A stretch of DNA of 23,481 nucleotides from an uncultured Oscillospiraceae bacterium (GTDB lineage: Bacteria; Bacillota; Clostridia; Oscillospirales; Oscillospiraceae). The stretch lies in the NCBI GenBank assembly GCA_934623575.1, contig CAKTVL010000024.1, positions 1-23,481 of the forward strand, written 5' to 3'. Below, piece by piece: positions 20,362 through 23,481 of the stretch. The notes beneath the pieces were generated by a model that had not been told where the DNA came from, did no database searches, and was given only the letters and a program-made list of their open reading frames with translations. The translations under genes and the position numbers were made by a program. Position 1 is the first letter of the stretch, and every line of letters starts with the position of its first letter.

Positions 20362-20430
20362 CAGGCCGCCGGAAGAGCTGACAGCTTTTTCGGCGGCCTG
20401 CGCCGCATGGTGTGTTCCGCACCATGCGGC
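20362..20430 (+). terminator. Two tandem strong hairpins
   Basis: Hairpin 1: 18-bp stem (20362-20379 with 20383-20400, two G-T pairs), GAC loop. Hairpin 2: 11-bp stem (20402-20412 with 20420-20430), then TTTGTC. Together they probably end the upstream transcript, but the T-tract is poor for a standard terminator. Confidence 0.6.
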
Positions 20431-20536
20431 TTTGTCATGCTTCTATGCGGGAGCTTCGGGAAAAATGGAAGAAACAGGCCTGAGAACCGGCCATATTTTA
20501 TTCATTTAAAGTGCGGATCAGTACAATGCACAAATA

Positions 20537-20583
20537 TTTGTTATTTATTTGTCAATTCACATAATTGACGCAATTTTAACAAA
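20537..20583. promoter_or_regulatory. Two concentric inverted repeats over the dehydratase promoter
   Basis: Inner repeat GTCAATT-CACAT-AATTGAC (20551-20569) and outer repeat TTTGTTA...TAACAAA (20537-20543 and 20577-20583) share the same centre at 20560 and overlap the -35. Candidate operator. The rest of 20431-20536 shows nothing I can name. Confidence 0.5.
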
Positions 20584-20593
20584 GCCGTATAAT
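20565..20593 (+). promoter_or_regulatory. Strong sigma-A promoter of the dehydratase operon
   Basis: TTGACG (20565-20570), 17-bp spacer, TATAAT (20588-20593). Start expected near 20600, leaving a leader of about 144 bases. Confidence 0.88.
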
Positions 20594-20601
20594 ACAAATA
20601 A

Positions 20602-20616
20602 ACTGGTAAGACCAGT
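20602..20616. promoter_or_regulatory. FadR/PdhR/LldR-type operator at the transcription start
   Basis: ACTGGT-AAG-ACCAGT, a perfect 6-3-6 dyad with the TGGT-N3-ACCA core bound by FadR-subfamily GntR regulators. It covers about +2 to +16, a repressing position. Confidence 0.6.
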
Positions 20617-20743
20617 ATTCGGTCTGCGCCGCAGCTGAAAGCCCGCACGGCCCGCGCCGCTGGGCGCGGCGCAGGCGCAAAACGAACCTATCGGCGCGGC
20701 GGCGCATCCGCACCACCGCGCTTTCGGAAGCAGGGAGGACACC

Positions 20744-21514
20744 ATGTATACCTTAGGCATCGACATCGGCAGCACCACCTCCAAGTGCGCCGTGATACAG
20801 GACGGCACGACCCTGGTGGCCCGCAGCCTGCAGCGGGGCGGCCTGGGCACCGGAGGCCCGGAGGAGGCGCTCTCGCAGCTGTGGCGCGCGTGCGGCCTGT
20901 GCCGCGGCGACATGGCCCGGACCATCGTCACCGGCTACGGCCGCAAGAACTACGAGGGCGCTGACGGCGAGATCAGCGAGCTGACGGCCCACGCCCTGGG
21001 CGGGCGGTTCGTGTTCCCGGACCTGCGCACCGTTATCGACATCGGCGGGCAGGACGCCAAGGTCATCGCCCTGTCGCCCGCCGGAAAAATGACCAATTTT
21101 GTGATGAATGACAAGTGCGCCGCGGGCACCGGGCGCTTTCTGGACGTGATGGCGTCCATCCTGCGGCTGGACGTGGACGATCTGGCGGAGGAGGCGGCTA
21201 AAGCGGCGGCGCCCGCCGCGATCTCCAGCACCTGCACGGTGTTTGCCGAGAGCGAGGTTATCAGCCAGCTGGCAAATGGCGTGGGGCGGCCGGACCTGGT
21301 GGCGGGGATATGCCGGAGCGTGGCCAGCCGCGTGGCGGCGCTGGCCAGAAGGGCCGGCGTGACGGAGCGGGTGTGCCTTTCCGGCGGCGTGGCGCGGAAC
21401 GACGCGGTGCGGCAGGCACTCAGCGAAGAGCTTGGCGTACCAGTGTTTGTGGACCCGCTGGCCCAGTATTTCGGCGCCATCGGCGCGGCTTTATGGGCCG
21501 GGAAAACATGCTGA
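20744..21514 (+). CDS. hgdC: (R)-2-hydroxyacyl-CoA dehydratase activator (archerase ATPase)
   Basis: Iron-sulfur ATPase of the BadF/BadG/HgdC family. The homodimer holds one [4Fe-4S] cluster and uses ATP hydrolysis to inject a low-potential electron into the dehydratase. The 256-aa product has the ASKHA phosphate-1 motif GIDIGSTTSK (5-14), the cluster cysteines Cys125 (NDKCAAGTGRF) and Cys164 (SSTCTVFAESEV), spaced 39 residues as in Acidaminococcus HgdC, and the late adenosine motif LSGGVARN (212-219). Full length for the family. The ATG follows GGGAGG. First gene of the operon, with alpha and beta subunits next, the order seen for hadI-hadB-hadC. Highly oxygen sensitive in known members, so the host is an anaerobe. 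Confidence 0.93.
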   Translation: MYTLGIDIGSTTSKCAVIQDGTTLVARSLQRGGLGTGGPEEALSQLWRACGLCRGDMARTIVTGYGRKNYEGADGEISELTAHALGGRFVFPDLRTVIDIGGQDAKVIALSPAGKMTNFVMNDKCAAGTGRFLDVMASILRLDVDDLAEEAAKAAAPAAISSTCTVFAESEVISQLANGVGRPDLVAGICRSVASRVAALARRAGVTERVCLSGGVARNDAVRQALSEELGVPVFVDPLAQYFGAIGAALWAGKTC

Positions 21515-21618
21515 CATATCAAGAAAATTGGATAAAAATAGACGAAACGGCGTGTTGACAACAAGTAAGAAAGCATGAGAAAGTACGTTGACATTGTGTG
21601 GAACGAGGAGGAACTGAA

Positions 21619-22860
21619 ATGGCAGAAGAAGTGAAGAAGGCGCCCCGTCCGGTGGATCCCAATTCCGCCAAGTATAAGCTGGGCAAGATCGCGGCGGACG
21701 CGTATGCGGATGCCATCGAGGCCAAGAAGCGCGGCGAGAAGGTGGCATGGGTGTCCAGCAACTTCCCGGTGGAGATACCGGAGACCATGGGCATCGCCAC
21801 GGTGTATCCGGAGAATCAGGCGGCGGGTATCGCGGCCCGGGGCGCCGGCACGAGAATGTGCGAGGTGGCGGAGTCCGAGGGCTACTCCAATGATATATGC
21901 GCCTACGCCCGGGTGTCGCTGGCCTATGCAAAATTGAAGTCCTGTCCCGAGCAGGACGTGGCCATGCCGGATGTGCTGCTGTGCTGCAGCAATATCTGCT
22001 CCTGCATGATCAAGTGGTATGAGAACCTGTCCCGCGAGCTGAACATCCCCATGATCCTGCTGGACATTCCCTTCAACCCGGACTACGAGGTGTCCGACGC
22101 CGAGGTGGCCTACGTCACCGGCCAGTTCTGGGACGCCGTGCACCAGCTGGAGGAGATCACCGGCAAGAAGTGGTCCGACGAGAAGTTCAAGGAGGTCACC
22201 GGGTTCTCCTGCCGCTCCAGCCGGGCCTGGCTGGCGGCCACCGGCTGCGCCCGGTATGTGCCGTCGCCCTTCAACGGCTTCGACCTGCTGAACCACATGG
22301 CCGTCATGGTCACCGCCCGGGGCAAGGCCAGTGCCGCCGAGGCCATGGAGACGCTGCTGAAGGAGTATGAGGAGAACCACAAAAACGGCGTCTCCACCTT
22401 CCGCACAGAGGAGAAGTACCGCATCATGTTCGAGGGCATCGCCTGCTGGCCCTATCTGCGGGCCACCAGCACCGGACTGAAGTCCCGGGGCATCAACATG
22501 GTCACCACCATCTATGCCGACGCCTTCGGCTTTGATTACAACACCTTTGATGAGATGATCCGCGCTTATTGCAGGGTGCCCAACGCCATCAACCTGGAGC
22601 TGAGCCGCGACAAGCGCATCAAGCTGTGCAAGGACAACCATGTGGAGGGCCTGCTGGTCCACACCAACCGCTCCTGCAAACTGTGGAGCGGCTTCATGTA
22701 TGAGATGAGCCGCCAGATCGGCAAGGAATGCAATATCCCCGTGGTCAGTTTCGACGGCGACCAGGCCGATCCCCGCAACTTCTCCGAGGCCCAGTACGAC
22801 ACCCGCGTCCAGGGCCTGACGGAGATCATGGAAGCCAACAAGGCTGCGAAAGGAGTGTAA
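21619..22860 (+). CDS. (R)-2-hydroxyacyl-CoA dehydratase alpha subunit (HadB/FldB-like)
   Basis: Iron-sulfur subunit of 413 aa, part of the enzyme that removes water from an (R)-2-hydroxyacyl-CoA by a ketyl-radical route. It has the family core WVSSNFPVEIPETMG (44-58) with YPENQAAGIAARG, candidate cluster cysteines at 81, 94, 122, 123, 127, 129 and 353 (NRSCKLWSG), and VVSFDGDQADPRNFSEAQYD near the end. Length and wording fit HadB (2-hydroxyisocaproyl) and FldB (phenyllactyl) better than the longer HgdA (2-hydroxyglutaryl). The substrate is not decided by sequence. The ATG at 21619 follows GAGGAGG; the upstream in-frame GTG at 21598 lacks a site. It lies 104 bp after the activator, with no terminator between. 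Confidence 0.93.
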   Translation: MAEEVKKAPRPVDPNSAKYKLGKIAADAYADAIEAKKRGEKVAWVSSNFPVEIPETMGIATVYPENQAAGIAARGAGTRMCEVAESEGYSNDICAYARVSLAYAKLKSCPEQDVAMPDVLLCCSNICSCMIKWYENLSRELNIPMILLDIPFNPDYEVSDAEVAYVTGQFWDAVHQLEEITGKKWSDEKFKEVTGFSCRSSRAWLAATGCARYVPSPFNGFDLLNHMAVMVTARGKASAAEAMETLLKEYEENHKNGVSTFRTEEKYRIMFEGIACWPYLRATSTGLKSRGINMVTTIYADAFGFDYNTFDEMIRAYCRVPNAINLELSRDKRIKLCKDNHVEGLLVHTNRSCKLWSGFMYEMSRQIGKECNIPVVSFDGDQADPRNFSEAQYDTRVQGLTEIMEANKAAKGV

Positions 22861-22863
22861 GGC

Positions 22864-23481
22864 ATGAAGGACCTTCTGAATCGTTTTCACGAGGCGGCGG
22901 CCTCTCCCAAGGCGCAGATGGAGCGCTATCTGGCCCAGGGCAAAAAGATCGTGCTGTGCGCTCCCGTCTATACCCCCGAGGAGATCATCCACGCCATGGG
23001 CTTTGTGCCCATGGGCGCCTGGGGCGGCGACGTGACGCTGAATCGCGCCAAGGAGTACTGTCCCGCCTTCCTGTGCGGCATCGTGCAGACCATGCTGGAG
23101 CTGGGCATCAACGGCGCCTATGAGGGCGTCAGCGCCATCGTCATCCCCTCCCTGTGCGACACGCTGAAAACCGTGGGGGAGAACTGGAAGTACGCCGTGC
23201 CGTCCATCCCCTTTATCCCCATGACCTATCCCCAGAACCGCAAGCCCGCCTACGGCGTGGCCTTTACCAAGGCCGGGTATGAGCGGGTCATCCGTGACCT
23301 GGAGAAGCTGGGCGGCACCTTCTCTGAGGAGAAGCTGCTGGAGTCCATCAGGGTCTATAACCGACACAACGCCGCCATGCGGAAGCTGGACGAGGTGCTG
23401 GCAAAGCACCCGGAGATCACCGCCGCCCAGCGCAGCGACATCTTCAAGAGCGCCTTCTTCATGACCAAGGAGGAGCACACC
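22864..23481 (+). CDS. (R)-2-hydroxyacyl-CoA dehydratase beta subunit, cut by window end
   Basis: Open reading frame from ATG 22864 running off the window; 206 residues are visible of an expected 370 or so. The start MKDLLNRFHEAAASPKAQM, the segment VLCAPVYTPEEIIHAMGFVPM (31-50), GAWGG, and cysteines 66, 71 and 98 (PSLCDTLKTVGENWK) match HadC/FldC. It begins three bases after the alpha-subunit stop, with AAAGGAG inside the end of that gene, so translation is coupled and an equal subunit ratio is favoured. The 5' start is secure; the end is outside the window. Confidence 0.92.
   Translation, partial: MKDLLNRFHEAAASPKAQMERYLAQGKKIVLCAPVYTPEEIIHAMGFVPMGAWGGDVTLNRAKEYCPAFLCGIVQTMLELGINGAYEGVSAIVIPSLCDTLKTVGENWKYAVPSIPFIPMTYPQNRKPAYGVAFTKAGYERVIRDLEKLGGTFSEEKLLESIRVYNRHNAAMRKLDEVLAKHPEITAAQRSDIFKSAFFMTKEEHT

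Noticed and set aside
21555..21593. Two TTGACA sequences between activator and alpha-subunit genes as an internal promoter
   Set aside because: No acceptable -10 lies 16-18 bp downstream of either. TGTTGACAACA is a small palindrome, but there is too little to call an operator.
20950..23478. 842-codon antisense frame over the dehydratase operon
   Set aside because: Shadow of three recognised genes on the plus strand; no ribosome site or domain.
1..23481. CRISPR arrays, transposons, toxin-antitoxin pairs, retrons or phage structural genes
   Set aside because: No regularly spaced repeats, transposase, reverse transcriptase or phage structural motif seen on either strand; the XRE/52-aa pair is the only mobile-element-like trace and has no toxin signature.

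Overview
The window reads as chromosomal DNA from a GC-rich, endospore-forming Firmicute, most likely a gut-type Oscillospiraceae/Ruminococcaceae relative. The clues are strong AGGAGG-type ribosome binding sites, a T-box leader on ileS, sporulation genes (spoIIE, spoVAC, a dacF-like carboxypeptidase), forespore-type promoters, and an anaerobic 2-hydroxyacyl-CoA dehydratase operon. The family assignment is inference from gene content; no 16S gene is present.

Layout. 1-102: 3' part of tRNA-Trp with its terminator. 230-1828 (minus): a perfect sigma-A promoter, a solute-binding lipoprotein and an O6-alkylguanine DNA alkyltransferase. 2033-3530: promoter, MATE exporter, bidirectional terminator. 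3541-4318 (minus): unknown lipoprotein with its own promoter. 4428-6914: spoIIE, then a small membrane protein behind an excellent sigma-F-type promoter. 6927-7091 (minus): tRNA-Gly(CCC). 7168-9750: dacF-like carboxypeptidase and pgi. 9783-10308: small P-loop protein. 10308-10790 (minus): orphan spoVAC with a textbook sigma-G promoter. 10791-12308: ferredoxin plus hemW, nearly overlapping. 12320-15481: T-box and ileS. 15480-15972: a small AT-rich module of an XRE regulator, paired palindromic operators and a divergent 52-aa protein. 15977-19707 (minus): DUF1846 protein and tex. 19745-20344: two unknown small proteins. 20362-23481: hairpins, then a promoter and leader driving an activator and both subunits of an (R)-2-hydroxyacyl-CoA dehydratase; the second subunit is cut by the window end.

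How it works together. Most of the window is housekeeping plus sporulation. SpoIIE is the phosphatase that releases sigma-F, and the gene directly after it carries a sigma-F-type promoter; spoVAC carries the sigma-G signature expected of spore DPA-channel genes. The dehydratase operon has the order activator-alpha-beta, as in amino-acid-fermenting clostridia (hadI-hadB-hadC), and its start site is covered by an inverted repeat of the FadR/PdhR/LldR (GntR family) type, which suggests control by a carboxylic or hydroxy acid. I found no transposase, CRISPR array or intact prophage. The XRE/52-aa module is the only segment that looks acquired. The regulatory sites and the unknown small proteins are the parts most worth follow-up.
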